NCBI GenBank assembly: GCA_023374025.1
Contig: SIJG01000020.1
Coordinates: 1,415,020-1,479,019, forward strand
Direction: 5' to 3'
Source: Heterodera schachtii
Lineage: Eukaryota > Nematoda > Chromadorea > Rhabditida > Heteroderidae
DNA: 64,000 bases
Both the position numbers and the translations under genes were made by a program. This document shows positions 35,760 to 47,639 of the stretch, piece by piece. The notes under the pieces were generated by a model. The model was not told the origin of the DNA. It was given only the letters and a program-made list of their open reading frames with translations, and ran no database searches. How positions within the stretch are numbered: position 1 is the stretch's first letter; each line of letters starts with the position of its first letter.

Positions 35760-37340
35760 TTTCATAAAATGGCTTTTTTGAATAGCAAAAATCAAGCATA
35801 AACCAGCAAATCAGCTTTCAAAAAAAATCATCATTGACATTTGAAAAGCAGCAAAACACTGATAAATCAGCAGAATTGGCTGCCCTGAATAAGAAAGTGT
35901 TTTAATTTTTGTGAATAAGCATGGTAAAATGGAGTCTGGTGAAATTTTTATGTGGAAATTTTGGAAAGAAATTTTTTTGAATTGAAAAATATTCATTTTG
36001 CCTTGTTTTAACTTTTTTGTCATTTTCATAAAATTCCTACAATATAATTTTGTAATTTTTATCTACATATTGCCAAGTTTTTTATTAGTTTTCTGTTCAA
36101 ATTTTAAATTTTGTTTTGATCTTTAAAATAATAAATCACAAATTATAAGATTTACTAAAAGAATATGGCGGCGAAACAAATATAAAAGTAAAACGAAATA
36201 AAAAAATTATAAATAACAAAAGAAAAAAAAGCTTTTAAATATGTAAATAATCATCAATATCTTACAATCTTAATAATAAAAATTATTAAATCCGTTATAA
36301 TAAATTCGCTTAATTTGTCAACTAATATTCTGTAAATGATTTATTATTATATCTTTTATACAAAAAAAAATATTAAAAAATCTCTGTTGCTGATTTATAC
36401 ATTCGACAGAAATGAGAATATTTTTAAAATCAATAATACAAAAATGTTAATTATTAATTAAGAAAACAGTATTGTATAAAAATATTTTTAGCTAACAAAA
36501 AAATATGATTGAAAGAAAATTAAATCCTAATAAAGATAATTCAATTCAGCAAATAAATGTATATTTTAATAGTAGTTTGAAAATTCTAATATAAAATTGA
36601 TTGTATACAGCTTAAAAAGTAAATGGCTAATATACTTTACATATAAATAAAAATAAATTCAAATAATTCAGTTAGAATTAAAAAAAAATAAAATTGAAAA
36701 TCAACACAAAGAACAAAGGAAAAATTCATAAAGTGATCAATATAAAAGTTGACAATTTATCTTTTATATTTTTATTCAATGTATAAAGTTGAAAAATGGA
36801 AATTTTCAAAATTTTTTATAAATGATATGTCATTAGAGACACATTGTCAAATAAAGTGCAAACTAAACTAAATTCTAATTAAAAAAATGTCAAAACATTC
36901 AGAAGCTTAGCAATAAAAAAATACAAAACGATAATTCATTCAGCTCTAAAAGAGCAATTTTGTGAATTAAATGCGAAGCGGTAAATTAGTACAAATCGTC
37001 CTTCAATCCTTAATTATTTTGATGTATTTTGGCTTGAAATTCAACATTTAATTTTCACCTGCCATGTCGTCGTTCAGCTCATTCATCATTAAAGCCTCTA
37101 ATTATTTACATTCCTTAAATGTCAGTAAAACGTTGTTTATTTTTGAAAATAAAAAACAAAATAAGACAATAGCATCTTCTGTATGAATATATGTATTTAT
37201 TTGAGATAAAATGTAATGAAAATAATCCATAATTATAAATAATAATAATATAAAAAATTAAATTAAAGCTAATAATATTGCATCTAGTTTGTTAAGGTTT
37301 AATATAGAACATAATTATGAAAAATACAAAAGTATACATA
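35760..37340. other. A+T-rich DNA, nothing seen
   Basis: Low-complexity sequence. The minus-strand frame at 35,811-36,029 is lysine- and phenylalanine-rich without domain character. A small balanced patch lies at 37,055-37,090 (CACCTGCCATGTCGTCGTTCAGC). Confidence 0.4.
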
Positions 37341-37344
37341 ATAT

Positions 37345-37440
37345 TTGGCCACCAAAACAAGCACTCGAAAAGACTTAATTTTCGCTCTCGAAAATCTGCA
37401 CCAAGTCATGAAGAATTTCGGTCGGGAAATTTCACACCAT
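37345..37440. other. Balanced-composition island, open on both strands
   Basis: The plus strand is open for about 42 codons and contains FALENLHQVMKNFGREISHH. The minus strand is also open and contains FSRAKIKSFRVLVLV. The island directly abuts repeat C, whose second copy at 38.9 kb lacks it. Either strand could carry a lost exon. I cannot assign a family. Confidence 0.2.
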
Positions 37441-37443
37441 AAT

Positions 37444-37679
37444 AACATTGAATTAAAATTGAATTTAAACATTAATTAACCTTTAAAAATTATTTTACCT
37501 AATTTATTATGCTGAATATTTTGAACTAAAATAATAAGATTTATTATGAAAAACATAGAGAAAGATAAAACTCTAAAAAAATTTTGCAAAATATATTTAA
37601 AAGTAAATTTTTTAATAAATTTATTTTTTAAAAATTTTAACAATTAATATAGATATATTAAGAGAATAAATAACCTTGT
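37444..37679 (+). repeat. Dispersed repeat C, copy 1
   Basis: A direct copy lies at 38,939-39,175, estimated by eye at about nine-tenths identical, with small A/T-run length changes. Shared words include TTATGAAAAACATAGAGAAA and ATATAGATATATTAAGAGAA. Non-coding. Confidence 0.85.
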
Positions 37680-38938
37680 TTAAATACTCAAATATTCTTT
37701 TGTATTTTCGGAAATTGGACATTTTTTTAGCTTTTTAGTCAATATTTAGTATTTTTTGTCCATATAATTTAGAACCAAACGAATTAATGTTAAATTTGTA
37801 GATGTGATGATGCAATTTTATTTATTTTTTTGAACTCTTCAAATGTTTTTTGGCAAATCGAATTGTGGTAAGTATTTGCCATATTTATATTTTATAACTC
37901 TTGCATTCGAAAACAACTTTTTTGAAATCTTCGATTGCTTTATGAATAAAAATCGCTTTTAAATTTATTTCTTATCTTTTTATTTGTCCTTTAATTATTT
38001 TACTTCTCTTTACCAAATTTATTAAATTAGTTTAAGAGTATGTGTTATTTTTAATGCAATGGTGCAATTTTCTATTTTATCATGACTTAACTCGTTAAAT
38101 GTACTTATAAAATTGAATTGAGGTCATAATCTTTGCTTTTTTAAATTTAGTTATTATTATTATTATTTTATTTGAATGGCTTTAATTTTATTTTTAGTTT
38201 AATTTTCAAAAATGTATCGACGATTTGGCCCAGCAAGTTGAACGAGTGCAAATTAAATGTTATTAAATATTTAAAATTAACACCTTTTCATATACAACAC
38301 AATCAACAATTGCGTGTTTTATATTTCAATTCTGAAGTAATTAAATTAAAATTTATTTATATGTTTAAAACCCTTTAAATTATAACTTAACTTTTTTGAA
38401 ATTTTATAACTATAACTTTTTATACTTTTGTAAAAATTAATAATAATACTTTAAATTATTAATAAATAATAAGTGATTTGGTTACTGGAACAAACAAAGC
38501 ATGAAGCATATAAAATTATAATTATTATAAAATAATTAAAAATAAATAAATAAATTTTTATTATTAAGAAAAATTTGATAAAAATATTTTTATTATTGAA
38601 AAACAAAATAAATAAATATATTAATTAATGTTATAAGAAAAGATATTAATAAAAGAATTATTGATAAATAATTTAATAATAAAGTTTTAAATATTAAATG
38701 CCCTTTTTATTTTTGATATAAATGGACAGAATAAAAAACTGAATCATAACATATTTAAATGAAAACAAAATCGATCAATTTAAGACTCAGAAATGGTGTT
38801 TTCGCTACCAATTTTATTTCTAAAAAAAAACAACAAGGAAATTTAATTAAATTTCACATGTGCTACAATAATACGCAAAAAATAAAAGTAATAAAATTCA
38901 AAAGTTAAAACCAATCAAAAATAATTGTCATTATAAAA

Positions 38939-39175
38939 CATTGAATTTAAATTGAATTTAAACATCAATTAACCTTTAAAATATAATTTTACCTAATTTA
39001 TTATGTTTAATATTTCGAACTAAAATAATAAGATTTATTATGAAAAACATAGAGAAAAGATAAAACTCAAAAAAATTTTGCAAAATATATTTAAAAATAA
39101 ATTTTCAAATAAATTTATTTTTTTTTTAAATTTTAATAATTAATATAGATATATTAAGAGAATAAATGACCTTGT
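38939..39175 (+). repeat. Dispersed repeat C, copy 2
   Basis: Direct partner of 37,444-37,679. The two copies are about 1.26 kb apart. No terminal inverted repeats or target duplications are apparent, so this may be a local duplication rather than a transposition. Confidence 0.85.
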
Positions 39176-39179
39176 AAAT

Positions 39180-40540
39180 AATAAAAATCCAGAAAATAAG
39201 ATTTATTTTATTTTTTTATTCATTTTTAATATAATATATGTTAATTTATTTTAGAATTGCTACAATAATATGCAAAAAATAAATATAATTTAATAACAAA
39301 AATAAAAAATAATAGCATTAAATCAATCAACTAAGAATTAGTCAAGGCGTTAGACGGGAAAAGATTAACTCATTTTGGCATTTATTTTTTAAATATTAAA
39401 AATAAATCAAAAATAATGACCTTCAGAACATAAGCAATTCAATTTATTTTTGTATTTACCTTAAGGATTTTTTTATTTCGCGATTTCAAGCCATTTTTTG
39501 ATTTGCAAATTATTGCTTTTATAAGAAAGAATAAAGCAATTTATAAAATGATTTTGTAAAAATAGTTATATGATTATTTTTCAAATTTGTAATTTTCACA
39601 CTTATAAAAAAAAATAATTAATTTTTAAAGTAATTATTTAATATTAAAACCAATTTCTATTTTCTAGTTCATTTATTAAGCCAAATATTCTTTTTGAAAA
39701 TAGCACAAAAATTTAAAACCATTATTGATCAATTAAAATAAATTACTAAAATAAATAATACCTTTTGAAATCAACATTTAAGAATAAATTAATTACTTCA
39801 ATAAATGATGAACAGTTTCACCATAATTGATTTGAGCAAAATTCTATAAATAATTATTAAAAAAATTGTAAGAAACTCTGGCTTATAATAGTCACCTAAA
39901 TAAATTAGTATTATAAGATATTTTTATACTTACATAATTACATAATGAGGATATGAAATATTTAAAGAATTGGGCTTATACAAATTATATTAATATTATC
40001 TGCAGTACAATTAAAAAGGTAAAAGCATAATTTTTGCTGATAAAATAAAAATTAAAATTCATATTTTTGGTATTTTATTTATAAACATTTTTAAAATCCT
40101 TTATAAATTTACATAAAGTTTGTCCCTATAGCGCGCAATTCTCGTTTGGTAGATGAGAATTTTTTAAATATTCTTAAGCACCATTTTTATTTAAATATTT
40201 AAATGGAAATTGATCTAATTTTAGTTGTTTCTTTTTTCTATAGTTGGTTAATGAAAATTTATAACGAATTTTTCTAAATTAAAAATATTTGTCCTTAAAG
40301 AAATTTTATTTTGGATAAATCCCTTGAAATATAATTTGATATAATTTATTTATTAACAAAATTAGTGATTTTATACATATAATTTCATAGGTTTTATCAC
40401 ATCTTGATTCATCAAAATTGGAATATGGATTTACTAGTGTCTTTTTTATAAAATAAAAGGTCCAGAATATTTGAAAATCATTGCTTAGAGTCTCTTGGTA
40501 GATTAATTTGGCATGGTTTTTATTAACTCATATGTAGGGT
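39180..40540. other. A+T-rich DNA, nothing seen
   Basis: Low-complexity sequence with no supported feature. Confidence 0.4.
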
Positions 40541-40619
40541 TGTGGGTTTTCGAGAATAAATCCATATTTCGGCATTTTTGTGTTTTTAGTCCAAATTTTG
40601 GCCATTTGGCAAAAAATTT

Positions 40620-40820
40620 TTGTTTTTTATTTTCTTGCTATTAGTCGATAACTCTATGTGTCCTCTATTAGTGCAAAATTTAAAAAAATTTAGTTAGGTT
40701 TCAAAAAAAGTTATGGCCAAAAATATTCGAAAACTTGGCAACATGTGTACTTTTGGTCATAACTTTGCTCAAACTTGACCAAATTTTTTGAAATTAGGTG
40801 AGCTAATAGAGAACTCTTTG
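40620..40820 (+). repeat. Dispersed repeat D, copy 1 (GTTATGGCCAAAA family)
   Basis: Matches the right arm of the foldback at 51.76-52.20 kb in the same orientation. Shared words include TGTCCTCTATTAG, AAAAAAAGTTATGGCCAAAAA and CTCAAACTTGACCAAATTTT. The family therefore has three copies in the window, two of them arranged as an inverted pair. Confidence 0.8.
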
Positions 40821-40867
40821 CCCTACCTCGCACGGTGAGAATATGTAAAATAAAAATTTAACATACA

Positions 40868-41440
40868 TTTTTCTTATATGAATATATTTTCTTTTTTTCT
40901 TTTTTTAAAGTGTTTTTTCGTAATATGAAAAAGAACACTTTTAATTTAAATCATTTAAATAAATTATATATTTTTTGTAAGTATTTTTTTTGGCATAATA
41001 TACTCTTTGAAATTTTTGAAATTCTCGGCTTTTGCTAGGTTTTTGGTCTTTTGATAAGTTTATCACATTTTGAGGTTGGAATACCGATTTACAGTATTCG
41101 AGTAAGGGCCCAATTTCTCTTTAATCTCATTTTTATTTAGAAAACTAAATTTTTAAAAATGGGAAGTGTCAATTCTTAATTTCTCTTTTTAAGGTATTTT
41201 TTTTGGTTTAATATCTTTAAAAAATTTAAGAAAATTTCTTATATGAATAAATTTTGCTTTTTTTCTTTTTTAAAAGTGATTTTTTCGTAATATGAAAAAG
41301 AACACTTTTAATTTTATTTTTTCAAATTTTGCACTCGCGCACACACACATTGCAAAAAATACTTAGAATGAGAAATGCCTCATTTAAATATTTTATTTAA
41401 AACATTTAAATAAATTATATATTTTTTGTAAGTATTTTGA
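40868..41440. repeat. Direct duplication with AAGAACACTTTTAATTT core
   Basis: TTTTTTCGTAATATGAAAAAGAACACTTTTAATTT occurs near 40,914-40,948 and again near 41,280-41,314. The following CATTTAAATAAATTATATATTTTTTGTAAGTATTTT also occurs twice (near 40,950 and 41,402); in the second unit about 85 bp, including a CA microsatellite (41,339-41,350), separates the two blocks. Confidence 0.8.
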
Positions 41441-41449
41441 AACTTATTT

Positions 41450-43815
41450 GGATTGACTTTATTTTTATATTTAGTACAACTTCAATCGTAAAATCATTTT
41501 GTATAATTTTAATTAATAATATTTAATTTTAATATCATTTGTATACATTTATTCATGCTCCAATATACAATGTATTCAAAGATTATTTTATTGATATATA
41601 AAAGGGTTGATTTTATATTTTGTGTTTGCTTCAATTATTTAATGATTGTGCTTTTAGAAATATTAATAGTAATTGTAATTGAAGTTATTTTTATTAAAAA
41701 AATTGAATATTTGTTTTTAAACGCTTATTTTTCAGTTTTAACATGTATTATTTTTTCTGTTTATTTATTTATTTTTTTTTTTTAATTATTCGTCATTTCT
41801 TCTTTGTATTCTATTTTTTTCTACATTTATAAACTATTAATTAAAAAAATTATTTATATTAATTCAATGCCTTATTGGGGAATTAAATTCAGGATTTGTT
41901 TTTTATTTAATGATAATTTTGACTATTCACACATTTATGCAAATAGCTTTTACTCACAAGATTTTAATTGCTTTAATGCATATTTTTTGCTTGCTTTTCT
42001 CTTATAAAGTTCTTAAATATTTTGTTAAAATAAATTATTTCCTTTTTTAGAATTCTTTTAGATATTAAATGTATATAATTTTTTCTTTATAATATTTGCA
42101 TCTCGCCATGATGAAGTTTTTTCAACATTTCGCTGCATGCCTAACATACGTCTGTTCTACCGGTTCGTAACTTTTTTAAATTTTGATATTTTTGTTTTTT
42201 ATTGTTTATAAATTTTAAACATTACGTTCTTTTATTCATATCTGAAAAGATTTAATAAAAACATTATTTTACATTTACATATTATTCTTTTTATACAATT
42301 ATGATTTCTTTAAAAATCTAATGGAATAAATAAGGAAAAAATCAAATTCAAAAGAAAAAAATGATGAATATAATTTTGTAAAAAAATAAATTCTCAATTT
42401 CTTATAGATGGTATACATGTATGTAATTAAAAGTTTTAATTTCTAAACTGTATTTTACTTCTATGACCAGCACACTGTATCGTTGCACCTTTACGTGAAG
42501 CTTTTTTTAATTATTTCTTGCCATTTTGTTTTTTCGTTATGATGTTATTAAAAACAGCATAGTTTATCAAAAAATACAGCTCTTTTATTTTGTATTAAGT
42601 TAAAATTTTTCATTTTACACATGAACTTTTATATTTTTATAATTGATTATTTTATAACAAACATTTATTGTTAACGCTTTGCATGTATATATCTTTTTTA
42701 TTTGTCAAAGATTGTATTACATTATCTTATTATAATTATTGATTTATATTCACTTATTCCCCATCTCGTTGTTTCAATAAATCAAACTACTTTTTTGATT
42801 TAAAATATGATTAAACACGGATGAATGTTTCTAAGTTTTAATGCAGATCATTGAAAACGATGAAATTAATTTTATTTTTTATTGATGCAATTTATATTTT
42901 TCTGCGCTTACATATGATTATAGGAGGGGTGCTTTTTGAATATGGGATGTAATTGTTCTAATAATAACTAAGGTAAAAGAGTATCCATTGAAATTTTTAA
43001 ATGTAAATTATATGATATAATTTATCGTAAATGTTTCGCCTTATGTCATGAAAATTTAAAACATATATTTTATGTAGATTTTAAAGTTAAAAAATATTAT
43101 ATTCAAATTTTTAGTGGATGTTATTTACTTACAAATATTGCAAAATACAAATATCAACATCCGTTTAAGTTGACTCTGTCTATTGTGCACCAAGTACGGT
43201 GTCGAATATATTATGAAAAGTAAATCAAATTTTTGATTCATATTTACTCAGAAATAACCAAAATTTTAGTGAAGGAAAATAGAAATAATGAAATGCTTAT
43301 TACAAATGAAGAAATTATTGTTAGCAATATTTATAATAAGCATATAAAAGAAAAAAACATAAATATATTAAAGACGAAAATTTTGTTTTATTATAAAAAT
43401 ATTAAAAAACAACCAATATAATCTTTAAAGAAATATCATTATGTTTATAAAAATAATTATTTATGATATCATGTTAAAAGCAATTAAAAATAATTGAATG
43501 AAGTTGACAAATTTTTATGTAATAAAACTATCACCAAATACGAATTTACAGAAATAACTAATATGCTTAAAATATGCTCCATAAAGAACCAAACAACAAT
43601 TAATCAAGTGGAAACTATACTATCTCATTTATTGAAGAAAGAAGTAAAGTCAAAATTAATTTATTTATAGGGTTCTGAATACATAAAAAATTTATAAGAA
43701 TTTGAAAATATTATGTAAAATCATATTATAAATTTAAATGTTTAGGTTTATAAAAGATATAATAAAATTTCTGACAATGATTAAAGAGAATTAAAATAAA
43801 ACATGTATTAAATTC
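41450..43815. other. A+T-rich DNA, no supported gene
   Basis: Frames of 62-76 codons at 41,555, 41,804 and 43,233 consist of A/T-type codons without domains. A balanced island at about 42,105-42,175 is open in more than one plus-strand frame, one of them ending in HFAACLTYVCSTG before a donor-like GTTCGT. Unassigned. Confidence 0.35.
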
Positions 43816-43818
43816 CAA

Positions 43819-43948
43819 AAATAAATAAAATTTTAATAAAAAAGATACAGAGGGTAGAGAAAATGAGATCACTTCTCACTCTTACATTAAAGCAAATCCT
43901 ACTATTCCTTAATATCTACTATTACTGTTAATTTTTTTTATAGACAAT
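43819..43948 (+). repeat. Dispersed repeat A, copy 2 (internally deleted)
   Basis: Joins the AGGGTAGAGAAAATGAGATC end of repeat A directly to the AAATCCTACTATTCCTTAAT end, skipping the middle found at 34.5-34.8 kb. Orientation is opposite to copy 1. The TACTGTTAATTTTTTTTATAGACAATATAAA end corresponds to 34,506-34,531. Confidence 0.75.
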
Positions 43949-44014
43949 ATAAAATAAATAATTTCCAAACAATGTCTGATTTGGTTTTCTTCTCTGAAAG
44001 AACAAGAAAAAAGG

Positions 44015-44265
44015 AACTCACCGGAAAAATTAAAAAAAAAATTCAAACAGAAATTTTTCAAGGAAATTCTTAGAAAATTTTTTTTATAAGAAAATTTTAA
44101 AAAATTTTTCAATAAAACAGTAAATTTTTATAAAATTTCAAAAAAAAATTGCTGAAAATTTTCAATTTTTTCTTTAAATTTTCATATATAAAAAAATTTT
44201 CTGAGAATTTTTTCCTTGAAAAATTTCTAAGTTTCAAATTTTTTTTGAAATTTCTCCGGCGAGAT
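44015..44265. mobile_element. Foldback: inverted repeats of about 80 bp
   Basis: The left arm (44,019-44,098; ACCGGAAAAATT ... GAAATTTTTCAAGGAAA) is the diverged reverse complement of the right arm (44,176-44,261). The right arm runs into the GC-rich minisatellite that starts at 44,257. The 44,149-44,472 plus-strand frame and its minus-strand partners run across this structure and are not credible genes. Confidence 0.7.
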
Positions 44266-44375
44266 TTCGGCGGCGAGATTTTGTGCCGGCGAGATTTCGG
44301 CCGGCGAGATTCGGCGGCGAGATTTTGTGCCGGCGAGATTTCGTCCGGCGAGATTTCGGCGGCGAGATTTTGGGG
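44257..44375. repeat. 15-bp GC-rich minisatellite, eight units
   Basis: CGGCGAGATT starts at 44,257, 44,271, 44,287, 44,302, 44,315, 44,331, 44,346 and 44,360, with spacings of 13-16 bp. Longer units containing TTGTGC alternate, giving a higher-order pattern. Frames on both strands remain open and would encode Arg/Ala/Ser-rich repeats. That is expected from a stop-free unit and is not evidence of a protein. Confidence 0.9.
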
Positions 44376-44399
44376 TGCACCCATTATTCTTGGTTTGAA

Positions 44400-45280
44400 A
44401 AGGATTTCGCATAAATTTTATTTAGCGTTGAAATTTTTTATCAATGTTTTACTAGGTTTGATAAATATTTAAGTCTCTATTGATCCGGCTATACGCAAAA
44501 TTGTGATCGGAAAAACTTCAACAGTCGTGATCAGTGAAAATATGAAATTTTAAATTATTTGTTCCATCTGATTTTTTATTAACAACCAAAATAAATACTT
44601 AAAAAATAAGCCAAAAATTATTAAAAATAAATATTCAAATTATTATGTCTTAAATAGTCAAATATTTTATTGTAAATTTAATAAATTATAACTTTAATTC
44701 TATTATATATTTATATATATTAATAAACTTGCGGCTGCAAAAACAACTATATTTCATTATTAATGGTCACAGTCACAAATCTAAATAAAAAATTTAATAA
44801 TAAGAATATTTTTAATCTAATTATTAATAGAAGTGCTTATATATTTATACAATGATAAAGCTTGTTTTGCTTTAAAATCTATGACTTGGAAAAAAATTAT
44901 AATTAAACGTTTTATGTTCTGGTCCATCATATAAATAACCAGCTTTTGTATTAATATTAAATATTTTCAAAAAAATAAAAAGAATTCAAATTATCATTTA
45001 AAATAAAATTTTCAAATGAATGTTTTCAAGAACAAAGAATTTTTCTCGCACTTATTCGAGTAAATTATTTTTTATTTGTGTTTTGATGAACTCGACAAAG
45101 ATGCCAGAGCGATTTACGACTAATTAATAAAAATAACAAACTAATTATGCTAAAAAGTATTATATTTATATAAATAATAGTTGAAAATAATGAATTTATA
45201 AAGAAATGCATTACTTCTTGCGAAATATATTATAAACAAGTTAAACCCTAAAATAAATAGTAAATAGAAATAAATATATT
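44400..45280. other. A+T-rich DNA, nothing seen
   Basis: Low-complexity sequence between the minisatellite and repeat A copy 3. I see no supported feature. Confidence 0.4.
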
Positions 45281-45287
45281 ATTATTG

Positions 45288-45422
45288 TATACCATAACAA
45301 GAATAAATAAAAATTTTAATAAAAAATACAGGAGGGTAGAGAAAATGAGTTAACTTCTCACTCTTAAATACATACTTTGGCATGGATATGAGTAAAATTT
45401 ATTCTTGACATTAATTAAATAA
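45288..45422 (+). repeat. Dispersed repeat A, copy 3
   Basis: Matches the reverse complement of 34,662-34,790 nearly base for base from TATACCATAACA through TTATTCTTGACATTA, with a few substitutions (for example GTTAACTTCTC in place of GATCACTTCAC). Confidence 0.85.
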
Positions 45423-45631
45423 TATAATTTCTTTGCTATAAATATTAATAATTTCTTAATATTTATATTGTTTTAAATAAATACAATTAGGTGTTAATCC
45501 AATCGATATAATGTAATTTTTCTAAGAAAATAATAAAAAATTTTAGATAAATTAATTAACAAAATTTTCAATGATAAATGTTATCACTTCTAATAGAAAA
45601 TTTATTTACTCTCATGAAATACCAGATTAGA

Positions 45632-45778
45632 ATCCAGGTGAGACAAAAAACAATTTGCCAGACTAAACCGAGCCCACCGTTAATAAACGAATAAGCAATA
45701 AATTTCTGATGAATAAAAAGTCACACACTGAAAAACATTTCGCCATAAATATTAAAATTTTGATGTTTTTGTTACAGA
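45632..45778 (+). repeat. Dispersed repeat B, copy 2
   Basis: Direct partner of 35,574-35,757, lacking its duplicated CCAGACTAAAC block. It lies about 200 bp after repeat A copy 3, as repeat B copy 1 lies about 800 bp after repeat A copy 1. Repeat A is inverted between the two sites while repeat B is not. Confidence 0.85.
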
Positions 45779-45779
45779 G

Positions 45780-46660
45780 ATTCCGAAAATTCAAAATAAT
45801 GGAAAAATTGCAAATTCAATTTTAATTAAATCTTAATTTTTTTTAGATGCAAAATTGAATTTGGCATTATCTATAAATGGAACGAAGTTATAACTGATAT
45901 AATTATTTAAATAGTATTATGTATTAATTATTCATCATAAGCACAAAAAAAAAATGAAAATTAATAAAATAATAATAGCGATTTAAAAACCGCCAAACAG
46001 ATTCCAAGGCAAAATATCATGAAGGAATGTTAAAAAAATATAATTTTAAAATTTTTTATTAAATTGATAGTAAATGAATGGATGTATCACATAAAGTACA
46101 TTAAATAATATGTAATTTATAGGAACACATAAAGATAAATGATCCTTAAATAATGCGAAACTGAAGTTAAAGAAAGCATCGAATAACTGTAATAAATTAA
46201 AAACTGAAAATGAAAGATTGTTTAGCATAAAACAATTTTTAAAATATGGGGCACATGGATTATTGTTTTTTTTAAATGTACGAAAGGATCTTTTCAATTA
46301 TTTCATTTTTTAAATTTTTATTTGAATTTTTAATTTTTATTAATTTTTAAATTATAAACTATTTTAGACCAGCCAATATTTATAAAATATGGATCATATG
46401 CAGAAATAATTTTCAATTTATTTTTAATATATTAGCGAAAATTAATCAAAAACTATCATTTTTATAAAATTTCAAAAATTGTTTATCAAATAATAATGTT
46501 TTTTATTTTAAATAAAAAATTAAAAAAGGCTATCGTAAAAAAATGACAAATTTACATCATGGAATTTTACATAAAAGCATTTTTGCACATTTTAAATAAT
46601 AAAAATGAATAATTAAATTAGTACAAGAGATTAACGAAACCAAAAAAAATAATCAAAATT
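45780..46660. other. A+T-rich DNA, no supported gene
   Basis: Low-complexity sequence. The 83-codon minus-strand frame (46,046-46,297) has no recognisable features beyond Phe/Asn richness. Confidence 0.4.
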
Positions 46661-46665
46661 TGCCC

Positions 46666-47629
46666 ATACGGACCAGGGGTGGGCGAAACTTCGAGCTTCG
46701 TGCTTCGAGCTTCGAAAACTTCGCGTTTTTTGGGCTTCGAACTTCGTGCTTCGAGCTTCGTGAAAATGCTCGAAACTTCGAGAAAAATACACCCCTAAAG
46801 ATTGAGTTTTCAAAGTGAAAAATACACCCTTATGATTGGCTTATGGTAAATTTAAATTTAAATCTCATTATAACTTTTTGCTTGAAATCGTCATTACATT
46901 GGTGGTCCAGTGGGTTATGCTCTTGGATCCGTTCTTGATTTTTCGTTAGATCAGTTCCTCTCCAAGTATTTTTTTGTTTTAATTTTTCAAAAATTAACAT
47001 TTTAAAAATAAAATGTAAGTATAGGTTTTTAATATATGTTGAAAATTCGCACCTTTTCACCCGCCCGGCGACGCCTACCCCACTCCCAATTTTTATTAAA
47101 AAATAGACTCAAAATCGCAAAATTTTTACATTTTTTGCTTAAATTTGTTAACTAGATATGTTCAAATTTCAAAATTTTTCCCGACGGCGCCTACCGGCGC
47201 CGTCGGCCCACCGTTCACAAAAAAGTTTTTTTGGAAAAAGCGCGCCGCAAAAAACGCTTTATTGAGTTTTTTTAAACAGGGGATAAAATTTACCAAAATG
47301 CTGATTTTTTACCGGCCAAATGCTGATTTTGAAAATTTTAAGTTGGTAGCCATAATCAAAATCAAAAAATGAAAAATTTATTAGGAGGCATAAATTATTT
47401 ATTTTTTTAAATTATAGTTTAATTAATTTTTAGTGAATACGAAAATTTTTTGAAAAAAAAGTTTTATTAGGGTAAAATCAATTTTTCAAAAACTTCGTGC
47501 TTCGAGCTTCGAAAACTTCGCGTTTTTTGGGCTTCGAACTTCGAGCTTCGTGCTTCGAAAAAAGTTGGGCTTCGATTCGAGCTTCGGCTTCGAGTACTAA
47601 GCCGAGCTTCGCCCACCCCTGATACGGAC
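46666..47629. mobile_element. Complete non-autonomous hAT-type transposon with 8-bp target duplication
   Basis: The element spans 46,674-47,621 (948 bp). Both ends carry the 14-bp inverted repeat CAGGGGTGGGCGAA and it is flanked by the exact 8-bp duplication ATACGGAC (46,666-46,673 and 47,622-47,629). An 8-bp duplication and CAGGGG-type ends are the known signature of hAT elements. Both ends carry dense subterminal words (CTTCGAGCTTCG, CTTCGTGCTTCG), likely transposase-binding repeats. The interior has no transposase frame, so it would need a transposase in trans. It contains one perfect GC hairpin (47,181-47,206) and a weak tRNA-like stretch near 46,900-46,965. The intact target duplication suggests a fairly young insertion. 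Confidence 0.92.
47181..47206 (+). repeat. GC hairpin family, copy 2 (compensatory change)
   Basis: The arms CCGACGGCGCC and GGCGCCGTCGG pair perfectly around TACC. Against copy 6 (CCGGCGGCGCC / GGCGCCGCCGG), a G-C pair became A-T with both sides changed, so pairing is kept. It lies inside the hAT-type element. Confidence 0.85.
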
Positions 47630-47639
47630 GAGATAAGAA

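Noticed and set aside
25130..42175. Idea that islands at 25.1, 37.4 and 42.1 kb are exons of a seven-helix receptor
   Set aside because: Short peptides resemble helix 6 or 7 motifs, but the NPxxY tyrosine is missing, the islands need opposite strands and no DRY-type exon was found. Too weak to call.
44109..44472. Arg/Ala/Ser-rich repeat proteins on both strands
   Set aside because: Open frames created by the CGGCGAGATT minisatellite and the flanking foldback. No independent support.
46900..46965. Second tRNA-like sequence inside the hAT element (GGTCCAGTGGG ... GATCAGTTCC)
   Set aside because: A- and B-box resemblance is loose and no cloverleaf could be drawn by eye.
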